A stretch of 13,583 nt of DNA from Amoebophrya sp. AT5.2 (taxonomy: Eukaryota > Sar > Dinophyceae > Syndiniales > Amoebophryaceae): positions 1-13,583 of the forward strand of contig RXOD01005529.1 of NCBI GenBank assembly GCA_005223375.1, given 5' to 3'. This document shows, piece by piece, positions 7,601-13,484 of this stretch. How positions within the stretch are numbered: the first letter of the stretch is position 1; every line of letters begins with the position of its first letter. The position numbers and the translations under genes are program-made. The notes under the pieces were generated by a model. The model did not search any database and was not told the DNA's origin. It saw nothing but the letters and a program-made list of their open reading frames with translations.

Positions 7601-10600
7601 ATGGGTGCCTGCATCCGAGCGTGCTGAAGACCCTGAATTCCTGCAAAACCGGAATGGAAATGGTATATGAAAACGGCAGCACCTATCTTACCACGCCCTT
7701 CGACTATCCAGAGGGGAACGCGGATCGCGCTGTTGATTTTTCTGTACTTGCAAAAATCGAGTCTCTGGTGACCGCCGAAAAGCAGCAGCAGCAGCAGTAC
7801 GACTACAAGTTGATGAAGGGCCCCAACGAGGTGGTGTTCCTCGGCTCGCAGCTGCTAAATGGGCGGTGCATCCGGAAGTCCCTGAACCAGCGCGACAACC
7901 GAAAAGACCTACAGTATGTCGTAGTCGAAGCAAGCGTATGCCGCGAAAAGGCGTCACGCCCGGCTGCAGGGAGATCAACTTTTGTTCGCTGGGGCGGGGG
8001 TACCAGCCCGCGCTTCGAGAAGGCCGAGGATGCTCAGAAGTACATCAAGGACTCCTGGGTGCTGACGCTGTATTTCGAGGTCTGCGAAACCGCGCACGAG
8101 GCGCTCGAGCAGTTTACCAAAGACGTGAAATCGAGTAGTATCGTCGTGACTGTTGAAGACGGAATCGCCGGCGGCTTCCTGGAGTACCTGTGCCCAGCGA
8201 TGGCCGAGGAAATGCGCGTCATCGACAAACATAAGATTTTTGGCCGGGAACACAAACTCGCGGACGTCAAGAAGCGGCGGAAAAACTTAGTCACGAGTAG
8301 GCTTCTACTCGTTATTAAGGTTGATCGGATTACTGGGGAGATTGTGAAGGTGAAGGGAAGGTGGGTTACGCAAGGTTTTCGCGACCTTCGTTTCAAGCGC
8401 CCCGATGGAGCTGCTGCCCCTCCCTGTCGCTCTTATACGATTTGCGACACGTCGATCACGATCCTGCTACAGTATTTTCAAGCCGCCGGGAGTACCGGAA
8501 TGATCGGAGATGTGTCTGAGGCTTTCCTCCGAGGAAAGCGAATGATCGACATGTACGATCGACCTGAAGACGTCGAAATCTACTGCCAGATCCCCACCTG
8601 CATCCAGCATCTTGCGGTGGAAGGCCTCCCAATTTTTGGAGAGTGCAGGGAGCTCGACAAGGCCTTGTATGGCCAGCCCGACGCGCCGGCGGCGTGGGAG
8701 ATTACGCTCAACGAAACGGCGACAAGCATTGGTTTTGCACAATCTCAAGTAGACCCGGCGCTGTGGATGTATTTTCTCAACGCTTTTGAGCAGGGAACTG
8801 CGGCGCAGGGAGAGCGAACCATCGACAAGTACTATTACGACAAGGTGGCGGAACTGGCCAAGATCGACGTCGGCAACCTGAAGGCGAGGGCGCAGTGCCT
8901 GGAAGCTGGAGCAGAACACAAGACGCCGCGTCTGCGACATTGGGCACAAAACACATCCTTGGTCAACCCAAATAGTATCCGGCTCGTCGACCAGCTGCTG
9001 CCGCACAGCCAGCGAGAAGTCCCTCCCACGGGCGCGTACGGGACGCATGTTGACGACATACTGCATGGCGGTGATAAGTTTTTCCATCTCCGCATGTTCG
9101 TGTTGTTCAGCAACTTCTCGCTAGGGAGCTTTAGTATTTTGGAGGAAGGTTGTCGCGATGTGTATATCGGCCGGGAGCTGACCGTCGTCCCCTTCAGTTT
9201 CGACCAGTTCCTGGTGAAGAACCACCTCGATGCCAACAAGTCCCACATGGAGCAGACGAAGATCGAGCTTCCGGCGCGCGCTCTGGTGGTTCCGACAGCA
9301 GGCGAGCTGCAGCTGGTGGAGGAGCGCGTTGGTTTTCCGCCAAACACGAAGCTGACCGAGTACGCCGAGACCAAGAAAATTCCGTACTGCCCCCTTGTAG
9401 TAGGAGAAAAGCGCCGCATGATCCAGCCGATCGCGTACTACATGGGCCAAGAAGTTTACGCGTCCAAGATCAAGCCGCTGCACGAGCCGGAAGTGACAGA
9501 GTACTTCAAGGCAAAAGCGCGTGCCGCTGGTGATAAGTGGAAGTTGCGCAACGTCCGATCGCCTTTCAAGGGCCGTTTGGGCGAGCTCATCTGGTTGAAG
9601 TACAACGCCCTGACGGCCGTGTCGGTGTCGGAATTAGCGAGCGTTGCCCACTCAGCAGAAAGCTGCAGCTCCTACGACGAGGTGGACGGATTTATCGAGG
9701 ACCTGAGCGGCTGCATCGGCGTGAGTAAGTTTCCGCAGTCGAACATCCTGCGGATCTACTACTTAGCTGGGCTGCTGCAGCACCACATCCTCGGCGCGGC
9801 GGACGCTGGTCTCGAGCGGATCGGCGGCACGCCCTTCCTTGCGGCACGAGATAACCCGCGAATAAATACCATCTCCCGTTTCCAGCCGAAACCGAAACGG
9901 AAATTCTCGAGCAGTACGGCGATTGAGGTCTTAGCACAAAAGGCGTGCTCCTCGGAAGTCATCTTTTTGCTCCAACTCCTGTTGGGCCTCTCGCTGTGTG
10001 TAGTAGGCCGCACCTTCGCGCAGATAAGTGATAGTCGGAACTGTCTCCAGGAGCCGAAGGAGAAGAATATCCGACCCGACTATCACGCCCTGTCGGGGCT
10101 CCAGAGGGAGAAGTTGCTGCGGATCTACCACGGCCCCGGAAAATTTATGTGGCCCGATGGGCTTACAAAGTCCTTCCGGGACGGACAGATGTGGCTTTTG
10201 CACCTTGCGTGCAATTTTGGTCTGATCGACCAGTCGATGACGCACATAGTTCAGACCCACATCAAGGACGTGCTGGAGATCGAAGAAAATAAGCAGGAGA
10301 TGCTGATCACAGACTGGGTAAGAACCTTGGAGGACGAGGACGCGACGGAGGTGAAGTTGCAGGAGCAGGAGTCCGAAATCCCAATCATCAATGTCCTGCC
10401 ACCAGACGTAGCATCTGTTTCTTCTGAGCCAGCTGGTGGAGCTGCCTCTTCCGGATCCTCTTCTTCACCTGCAGCAGAGCTACAGAAGCCGAAGGTCACC
10501 GCTGCGAGCACTTTCATCACCAGCGGGACGGAGGCTGCAAAGCTATTTGTGCAGCGCAGGCGGAAGTTGAAGTTGGATTACTGGGAGGAGGATGAGAAGC

Positions 10601-11535
10601 ATCTTGTACGACATCACGTGAAGCCTCGCAAGAACCTGATGACCCCCTGCGACACCGACGGCGTGTCGGGGCCGTGCGCGCACGAGAACCTGAGCCATCT
10701 GCGCACGACCGTCTGTGACTACCGGAACTCAGCAGGACAGGTTATCAAAACAAACCGCAGCGACCACTGGACCGACAAGCGGGTTGAGCATGGGCCGCTG
10801 TACAAGGACTTTCAGCCATGGGTCGGGAGGACCGTGTTTTACAAGAAGCGCGCCAGCTTCGGGAAGCGACTATCGGACAACAGCGTGTCCACGATTCCAA
10901 GTGGAGCGAGCGTTGCAACAGCAGAACTTCTTCTCACGACCACCGGGTCCCGCGCAACAAAAACAATAAGTTGTATCAAAATTAGAAATTGCGACGGTCC
11001 CGGCATCCGTGGTGCTGGTTTTTCGCCATCTGCTTCCTCCTCGATCACACGGAGCGAGGCCATTGGCGGCACTGCATTAGTTCCTGGGGGTGCTGAATTT
11101 CTTTCCTCTTCTTCACAGCCGGAGGCGGTTCCTGCACTTTCTTCCTCAGTTTCCAGCGTTGAGGTTGCCCACGGCCACCACGTCCCTGCGGTGCCCGTTT
11201 TTGCACCTGCAGGGCCTGTTTCTCTTTTGACCACCTCCAGGCCTACCAGTACGGCCCTGAGCTTTGGTCCGAGCAGCCGAGAACAGGAGCGGGAGGAGAC
11301 CGATGTTGGGGGGAGAACGGTTTTGCGAGCGAGTTCGCGACGGCGCAGCTCTGCAGCCCCGCCGCGGACCAGGCTGCTCTCGACTCTGGAGCTGAATCTT
11401 ATTGGAAAATCCACCATTCGACCTGCAACTGGACGCGACGGCTCTGCACCGCGTCAATTGCTAAATCCACCGATCCTTCCCCCGGGGCTAGCTGGCCCGG
11501 GTGTGTACAATTCTGGTTCTACGGCTACGGAATGA
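3670..11535 (+). CDS. pol: Pol polyprotein: PR-IN-RT-RNase H with large extensions (2621 aa)
   Basis: First ATG of the frame is 3670, though the frame is open from 3475 and may be entered by readthrough from Gag. Domains by residue from that ATG: disordered N-terminal extension with SUMO-type motifs (about 1-340); aspartic protease (about 355-455, DTCS at 362); integrase (about 590-985, H604/H609/C632/C635 and D664, D723, E759, with an SH3-like end); C2HC zinc finger (1070-1090); basic/acidic linker with NLS-like clusters (about 1225-1270); reverse transcriptase (about 1520-1860, D1614, HVDD at 1793); RNase H (about 2040-2170, D2045, E2086, D2121, D2137); a long C-terminal tail to 2621. It should reverse-transcribe the element RNA and integrate the cDNA. 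Typical copia pol is about 1000-1400 residues, so this is roughly double. No frameshift or internal stop is present. Confidence 0.92.
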   Translation: MNFPPNFTSIELPIKQEIKEEPAGTKAEPVQIKAEPGVKQQQSSQRPEIKQEEVQSSQPPPDPDAAAIRAGVDPSKNFSFPAWQDDDVPMRGSSRSSPAPTLLEEVWKRGRGDSDSSSVLRPHKKQKQRSTPLQRPAVPASSTQRGVTILPPLSDPQEEELFSQQFQVTSPSNIEHQSNSKIEVDIGDPPSSTSFVVPTKHSKSSVDETPTVHRDERYSNRFSALQDIEEDEDPGRETYYQQEPELPASQVNKNLGSTSSGDSSSYEHENSIATSSTAAPENTDIVRLLAPQTRFQIENLSLPSAAVSGEEPSSASTDESSSSAHVQFTQGLGSEYVRKVAASILLTKRDKTKKTTGLVALDTCSSHNPLPGSIYKHLKHLNPGNNSKLEPPVRFGSIASTNTSDSAPTAHFQTEQFFLINNAPQVFVQDWQVVDTGSVRDVPPILGIPFIRQYRVDICHSVLPPVAKLCGLTFELAAEDIAMVELRFISRHDAQQRWVPPPPSRLFYQESSISNFLRGSAALATYHRVPAAKRWKMPTPPKVYFASAFLNSGREDDEEDQIFEAIDDVLDVQVPVSSASSSLVVPDAEAERVRKLYEFMKREHDALGHTPSIELLYSGEALAALKDIRVNCKQCATFDDVSAIRRRGSLQQFSFGKNEKWAVDMVYTILGQIIKIIDLCTRLRVYELHDPTDLDGGRTGTAIRCWQRAKTVMGGAPADVFWDIGSEFISARFKRVVEASNTVWHEVGFEEAHRISKLEAGNGRDKKQMNKITTAPFPPFLELFVWNLAMHRVEEEAFDYDWQGFVDTVLREKNTSSDTHPEEHTLKSLIVQEMEFQINSIPILNTTVSPYNCHYGTFYRGVRDWEEKLLVEESKPTPIDGQINKFIDRNAKIQRCCRTIVFEKDVENLQRRREVVARCYARGKDARNFEIGQSVYVRRKGVGKFRKWISGVVEAINADDRTVTVSTGSRAQPYGHKDVALLAPLQGEDEVEYEFYPDSELLELVEDRGGVVVIDDETQQETGDADEQALAEQPVADLHTRRRDIFTSVRDGTSTMRRRAVGAGDDFQQCEKCGKSFTSLRRFLQHCAKCQGSITSNYRRGTRQSVNFDTSIPDLQLGVSASVRSTRPADFRPTSILSGTAAETANFALPFQYDNTENQPASDELDFPQGGAQGSSLRHLNSRLLELDVVENEDGEDHLDLSSDDDLGGAASSAAVPQMSERALRYKKREAKRAALDQHRVKPIVRKRARLLPTESEEEQEEQDRLQASKRAKSNPAKLLLTHSTPSLPESWRSSSTKQFKIPEEERLFTDGCLHPSVLKTLNSCKTGMEMVYENGSTYLTTPFDYPEGNADRAVDFSVLAKIESLVTAEKQQQQQYDYKLMKGPNEVVFLGSQLLNGRCIRKSLNQRDNRKDLQYVVVEASVCREKASRPAAGRSTFVRWGGGTSPRFEKAEDAQKYIKDSWVLTLYFEVCETAHEALEQFTKDVKSSSIVVTVEDGIAGGFLEYLCPAMAEEMRVIDKHKIFGREHKLADVKKRRKNLVTSRLLLVIKVDRITGEIVKVKGRWVTQGFRDLRFKRPDGAAAPPCRSYTICDTSITILLQYFQAAGSTGMIGDVSEAFLRGKRMIDMYDRPEDVEIYCQIPTCIQHLAVEGLPIFGECRELDKALYGQPDAPAAWEITLNETATSIGFAQSQVDPALWMYFLNAFEQGTAAQGERTIDKYYYDKVAELAKIDVGNLKARAQCLEAGAEHKTPRLRHWAQNTSLVNPNSIRLVDQLLPHSQREVPPTGAYGTHVDDILHGGDKFFHLRMFVLFSNFSLGSFSILEEGCRDVYIGRELTVVPFSFDQFLVKNHLDANKSHMEQTKIELPARALVVPTAGELQLVEERVGFPPNTKLTEYAETKKIPYCPLVVGEKRRMIQPIAYYMGQEVYASKIKPLHEPEVTEYFKAKARAAGDKWKLRNVRSPFKGRLGELIWLKYNALTAVSVSELASVAHSAESCSSYDEVDGFIEDLSGCIGVSKFPQSNILRIYYLAGLLQHHILGAADAGLERIGGTPFLAARDNPRINTISRFQPKPKRKFSSSTAIEVLAQKACSSEVIFLLQLLLGLSLCVVGRTFAQISDSRNCLQEPKEKNIRPDYHALSGLQREKLLRIYHGPGKFMWPDGLTKSFRDGQMWLLHLACNFGLIDQSMTHIVQTHIKDVLEIEENKQEMLITDWVRTLEDEDATEVKLQEQESEIPIINVLPPDVASVSSEPAGGAASSGSSSSPAAELQKPKVTAASTFITSGTEAAKLFVQRRRKLKLDYWEEDEKHLVRHHVKPRKNLMTPCDTDGVSGPCAHENLSHLRTTVCDYRNSAGQVIKTNRSDHWTDKRVEHGPLYKDFQPWVGRTVFYKKRASFGKRLSDNSVSTIPSGASVATAELLLTTTGSRATKTISCIKIRNCDGPGIRGAGFSPSASSSITRSEAIGGTALVPGGAEFLSSSSQPEAVPALSSSVSSVEVAHGHHVPAVPVFAPAGPVSLLTTSRPTSTALSFGPSSREQEREETDVGGRTVLRASSRRRSSAAPPRTRLLSTLELNLIGKSTIRPATGRDGSAPRQLLNPPILPPGLAGPGVYNSGSTATE
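4730..5085 (+). other. Pol: retropepsin-like aspartic protease domain
   Basis: VALDTCSSHNPLP at about 4744-4782 aligns with the copia protease signature L-D-[ST]-G-A-S-x-H, but the invariant Gly is Cys. About 83 codons later ILGIPFIRQYRVDI (from 5002) matches the closing ILG-x-x-F/L strand of retropepsins. Spacing and order fit one protease monomer, which would act as a homodimer to process Gag and Pol. A DTGS at 4972-4983 lies only a few residues before the ILG strand, too close to be the active site. The Gly-to-Cys change makes activity uncertain. Confidence 0.65.
5430..6630 (+). other. Pol: integrase (HHCC, DD35E and SH3-like C-terminal domain)
   Basis: Zinc-binding domain: His at 5479 and 5494, Cys at 5563 and 5572, giving H-x4-H-x22-C-x2-C. 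Catalytic core: Asp at 5659 (WAVDMVY), Asp at 5836 (FWDIGSEF, matching the SDNG-x-EF block), and Glu at 5944 (KLEAGNGRD). The last two are separated by exactly 35 residues, the canonical D,D-35-E spacing. C-terminal domain: about 6451-6615 reads FEIGQSVYVRRKG then KWISGVVEAI, an SH3-like barrel that in integrases binds DNA. All metal ligands are present, so catalysis is likely. Known role of the family: joining cDNA ends to host DNA. This C-terminal module is the apparent relative of the barrels in the accessory ORFs. Confidence 0.9.
6877..6939 (+). other. Pol: C2HC zinc finger between integrase and RT
   Basis: Cys codons at 6877 and 6886, His at 6925 and Cys at 6937 give C-x2-C-x12-H-x3-C. 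The intervening GKSFTSLRRFLQ has the F and L positions of a classical C2H2 finger (another Cys lies at 6928). The finger is followed by basic residues. Copia Pol normally has no finger here. It may add DNA or RNA binding, perhaps influencing target choice; that is inference. Confidence 0.8.
7340..7500 (+). other. Pol: NLS-like basic clusters with acidic tract
   Basis: KKREAKR (7348-7368) and RKRAR (7405-7419) are separated by about 12 residues, followed by a Glu-rich run (ESEEEQEEQ) and then SKRAKS. The pair fits a bipartite nuclear localisation signal. Yeast Ty1 integrase uses a bipartite signal near its C-terminal end, and this cluster likewise lies in the integrase-RT connector. If Pol is cleaved just upstream of RT, these signals would travel with integrase. 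Motif-level evidence only. Confidence 0.5.
7783..7797 (+). repeat. (CAG)5 microsatellite encoding Gln5 in Pol
   Basis: Five perfect CAG codons lie in frame in the linker between the zinc finger and RT. This is a short length-variable tract in a disordered connector; no function is implied. Confidence 0.85.
8225..9240 (+). other. Pol: copia-type reverse transcriptase
   Basis: Ordered copia RT blocks are visible: KGRWVTQGF at 8353 (consensus K-x-RLVAKGF), IGDVSEAFLRG with catalytic Asp at 8509, LDKALYGQPDAPAAW at 8653-8699 (consensus LKKALYGLKQAPRAW), VDPALWMYF at about 8752, and the second catalytic pair in HVDD at 9046-9057, followed by DVYIGREL at about 9154. The YVDD Tyr is His. Between ALWMYF and HVDD lie about 95 codons, where copia RTs usually have roughly 15-20, so an insertion of about 75-80 residues sits next to the active site. 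All three catalytic Asp are kept. Confidence 0.93.
8293..8312 (+). other. Perfect 8-bp hairpin within the RT coding region
   Basis: ACGAGTAG (8293-8300) pairs exactly with CTACTCGT (8305-8312) across a GCTT loop. It lies just before the first conserved RT block. It may be incidental; noted because stems of this length with a 4-base loop are uncommon in the coding sequence I scanned by eye. Confidence 0.4.
9560..10175 (+). other. Pol: RT connection and RNase H domain
   Basis: FKGRLGELIWLKYNAL (from 9565) matches the copia connection block (consensus iGkLlWL-x-x-TRPDi). The RNase H block order can be followed: Asp at 9802 (AADAG, for SDADW), Glu at 9925 (SSSTAIEVLA, for SSxEAEYxAL), Asp at 10030 (SDSRN, for DNxSA), Asp at 10078 (RPDYHALSGLQRE, for KHIDIxxHFIRE), and the closing WPDGLTKSF at 10150 (for ADxLTK). 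The four acidic ligands are in place though the surrounding sequence is strongly diverged. The domain should degrade the RNA strand of the hybrid during reverse transcription. Confidence 0.8.
10260..11535 (+). other. Pol: C-terminal tail after RNase H
   Basis: Copia Pol normally ends soon after the LTK motif; here about 460 residues follow. An acidic segment leads into a basic, Cys/His-containing block at about 10550-10860: HLVRHHVKPRKN, then C-x8-C, further His and Cys residues, a DHW, and PWVGRTVFYKK. This block looks folded and may bind metal. The rest (about 10900-11535) is Ser, Ala, Pro and Thr rich and probably disordered. No known domain was recognised. The coding status of the last 200 codons rests only on the open frame. 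Confidence 0.55.
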
Positions 11536-11743
11536 GTATGAGGATCCTGCGAGCGGTGTGTAGATACTGGTGCTCGACAAGTTTCACCAAGCAGCATTGA
11601 CATATTGGATTCTTCTCACCGCCAGCAGACTTTTTGACAGTGCAGTGGTGTTGCTATCCGGCGCACCGCTTTCTCGACATACGGTTTCAGAACTACAACG
11701 AATAAAAAGGGCTTGAGCTGTAAAACAAGGTGGACAAGTTAGT
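11536..11743 (+). other. Spacer between pol and the 3' accessory ORF
   Basis: Contains no supportable ORF. AATAAA at 11701-11706 could be a poly(A) signal for a pol-ended transcript, though it precedes the accessory ORF by only about 40 bases. A short leader ending in TTAGT directly precedes the ATG at 11744. No clear promoter is seen; the accessory ORF might be expressed from a subgenomic or spliced RNA. Confidence 0.4.
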
Positions 11744-12799
11744 ATGTCGCTCTCCAAGCAGACGGTTCCCGACGACGATGTCGGGGCTTGGACCCTGATG
11801 GACGAGCCGCATGTCGTGGCCACCGACGACAACAAAAGCCTCGACCACATGTCGAAGCGCGACTACCGCAAGCTCCTCCTGGACATTCAGGAGCGGGAAT
11901 CTACTTCGACGATGGGCGGGGACAAGAAAACACCGATCAAGAACAGCACGGATTTAGATTTCTCCATCGAACCATTTCTCCACCTCGTGATTGGCCAGCG
12001 CGTGCTGGTGCGGGCCAAGACCAAACCACACGAAAAGATCGGGGGAACCATCGTCGAGCTGCTCCACAGCGAGGGCAAGGTGATGGTGCGCGTGGAGACT
12101 ACCGAGACTACTCACCCCTTCATTTACTCCGAAATCACCCTGGTGGAGGACGATCTCTCGGAAAAGGAGAAGGAGCACGTGCGCACCCTGTATGCGCGCT
12201 TGGGACACTCCGCGGACACGAAATTTCTGCTCAAACCTGCAGCCGTCAAGTACCTGAAAGAGGAGGTGGTGCCGGCGGGCTGTGAGTGTACTCCTCTGCC
12301 GAAACCCCGCGGCGAGATGAAGTATATGCTTTCCGACATTCCGCTCGCGTTTCTGCAATCTACCCGTCTGTCGACAGTGACCGAAAGCGAAACGCCGAAA
12401 TCCACTAACAACGACACCTCGACTCCGCCTGACGACCCTGGAGCGTCGTCGTCGTCGGGTTCGTACGCTGCTGCTGTCAAACCGCCGCTGTACGGCCACA
12501 CAGACGCGGCCGTCACCTGGTGGGAAGCAGTGGGGCGGATGACCAATCGTAATCCGGCTCGGCGTGCTCAAGAAGCTCGGTTCAAGGTGGGGAAGAAGGT
12601 GATGTTTCGGCGCAAGATTCCGGGGCAAACCAAATACCAGTGGATTGACGGCACCATTACGGCGCTTCACGACGACCAGACTCGGGCGCGGACCAAGGAA
12701 GGGAAGCTGTTCTACATCGCGGCGTCGGAGGTGGTACTGAGAGAGGACGTGGATTTGACGGAGTCGGAAGTGACAGAGGTGACGGAAAGTGAGTGCTGA
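11744..12799 (+). CDS. 3' accessory protein, integrase-like without catalytic core (351 aa)
   Basis: ATG 11744 has A at -3 and follows a 208-bp spacer. Three segments stand out. An SH3-like barrel at about 11980-12155 (LVIGQRVLVRAK to YSEITLVED). Then at about 12166-12300 a stretch resembling the integrase zinc domain of this same element: EHVRTLYARLGHS against ERVRKLYEF...ALGHT, followed after 24 residues by CEC, where integrase has 22 residues and CKQC. The first His is missing and the Cys pair is C-x1-C, so metal binding is doubtful. After a Ser/Thr/Pro linker, a second barrel lies at about 12578-12756 (FKVGKKVMFRRK, then W-I-D-G-T-I). No DDE core or RT is present. The position, 3' of pol, is where some elements carry env-like genes, but no signal peptide or membrane segment is visible. 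I infer an integrase-derived DNA- or chromatin-binding accessory protein; function unproven. Confidence 0.8.
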   Translation: MSLSKQTVPDDDVGAWTLMDEPHVVATDDNKSLDHMSKRDYRKLLLDIQERESTSTMGGDKKTPIKNSTDLDFSIEPFLHLVIGQRVLVRAKTKPHEKIGGTIVELLHSEGKVMVRVETTETTHPFIYSEITLVEDDLSEKEKEHVRTLYARLGHSADTKFLLKPAAVKYLKEEVVPAGCECTPLPKPRGEMKYMLSDIPLAFLQSTRLSTVTESETPKSTNNDTSTPPDDPGASSSSGSYAAAVKPPLYGHTDAAVTWWEAVGRMTNRNPARRAQEARFKVGKKVMFRRKIPGQTKYQWIDGTITALHDDQTRARTKEGKLFYIAASEVVLREDVDLTESEVTEVTESEC

Positions 12800-12811
12800 A
12801 GAGGGCAGGAA
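12798..12811 (+). other. Polypurine-rich tract, candidate PPT
   Basis: GAAGAGGGCAGGAA, a purine run with one C, directly overlaps the end of the accessory ORF. Second-strand synthesis in LTR elements is primed from a polypurine tract just 5' of the 3' LTR. If this is the tract, the 3' LTR would begin near 12812-12820 and be about 665-670 bp. The sequence just before the visible repeat (GTGGAA) is a poor tract, which favours a longer LTR. Another purine-rich run lies at 13124-13139. Confidence 0.35.
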
Positions 12812-13419
12812 TAAAAGTAATTATGGAGTCAGATGTAGCAATAAAATTCTCGTATAGCTTCAACGAGTTTTCAGAAGATCGTACGAACTGTAAAGACAGC
12901 TACTTTCGTCAATTTAGAATTCCGCATTTTCAGTTGACAAACTGCTATCCAATTGTCGGTTTTCTGTCTTGCCGTTTTTCTTATTTTTCTTGAGGTAGGC
13001 ACCTCGTCATCATGCCATTTCTACCGAGAAAACAAAGGTTGATCGAGATGAACTTCGGTTGAGCGTTTGTTTGATTGTTTTTGGGAACGACAGCGAAATG
13101 CATGAAAACATGACTGGGGAATTGAGAAGTAAGAAAAGACATTTATCATCCTGGTGTCCGGCAAAATGAACGAGAGAAACATAAAAGTTTTCATCACAAT
13201 CCACATTGAGGACATGCACATTTTAGGGAGCCACTTAGTCGCAATCTGATGCTCTGAAAAACGAAAACATTGCCATCGCGAATTGAATCCCAATGAACCG
13301 AATGTGTATAGCCCTTTTGAGACCTAAAGTGAACGACAGTAAGGAAACCACCTGGCAAGGCGTACAGAGTTGAGACAACTCACTCTTCGTTTGGAGTTGG
13401 TGCTTGTGTCTTTGTGGAA
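12800..13419 (+). other. 3' non-coding region, AT-richer than the genes
   Basis: No supportable coding region. Base composition is visibly more AT-rich than the ORFs upstream and the flank downstream, with several short A/T runs. It could be a 3' untranslated region, or the U3-containing body of a longer 3' LTR if the first terminal repeat is truncated by the window edge. TATA-like strings (for example TATAG at 12854 and 13306) are too weak to call a promoter. Confidence 0.6.
12810..12845 (+). terminator. Two AATAAA hexamers downstream of the accessory ORF
   Basis: AATAAA occurs at 12810-12815 and 12840-12845, 11 and 41 bases after the TGA of the accessory ORF. They could specify poly(A) addition for the full-length or accessory transcript. 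In an AT-richer region this hexamer can arise by chance, and not all protists use it. Confidence 0.4.
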
Positions 13420-13437
13420 AGTACAACTCAGAGTGAG
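13367..13437 (+). other. Nested inverted repeats across the 3' repeat boundary
   Basis: CTCACTCT (13379-13386) is the exact complement of AGAGTGAG (13430-13437), and inside it GAGTTG (13394-13399) complements CAACTC (13424-13429). These form a nested two-part stem whose 3' half lies inside the terminal repeat. A competing small hairpin, GAGTTG-AGA-CAACTC, occupies 13367-13381. The alternation of GAGTTG and CAACTC suggests two exclusive folds. Function is unknown; it could affect cDNA end formation or RNA processing. Confidence 0.5.
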
Positions 13438-13484
13438 CACTGCAAGTGATCTTTGTGTAAGAAGTCAACAGATCAATTTTAGTA
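13420..13484 (+). repeat. 3' terminal direct repeat (LTR or LTR 3' end)
   Basis: Second copy of the repeat at 1-65, with one substitution (C at 13443). Its right edge, where identity with the 5' copy ends, marks the outer end of the element, so the following sequence is flank. The upstream edge cannot be fixed because the partner copy starts at the first base of the window. Confidence 0.9.

Larger units (their letters stand above)
1..13484 (+). mobile_element. Giant Ty1/copia-like LTR retrotransposon
   Basis: Near-identical direct repeats bound a Gag-like ORF and a Pol polyprotein whose domains run protease, integrase, reverse transcriptase, RNase H. That order defines Ty1/copia (Pseudoviridae-type) elements, as opposed to gypsy elements where integrase is last. 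At about 13.5 kb it is far longer than the usual 5-9 kb of copia elements. The extra length comes from three ORFs upstream of gag, an accessory ORF downstream of pol, and large extensions and insertions within Pol. All main frames are open. The 5' boundary is uncertain because the window begins exactly inside or at the first repeat, so no left flank or target-site duplication can be read. Classification is firm from the RT, IN and RNase H motifs; the host group is unknown. Confidence 0.93.

Noticed and set aside
9955..10015. Hydrophobic run (IFLLQLLLGLSLCVVG) as a membrane segment
   Set aside because: It aligns with the helix and strand of copia RNase H between the catalytic Glu and the next Asp, so it belongs to the folded domain.
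10839..11417. Antisense open frame of about 190 codons opposite the Pol tail
   Set aside because: No recognisable domain, and no support beyond openness. The sense strand there is itself low complexity, so I kept only the sense frame continuous with Pol.
11744..12799. Envelope gene
   Set aside because: Position would fit, but there is no signal peptide, membrane span or glycoprotein-like pattern; barrel modules explain it better.
12793..12993. 66-codon open frame after the accessory ORF
   Set aside because: Low-complexity, AT-rich translation overlapping the accessory ORF end, with no recognisable domain.
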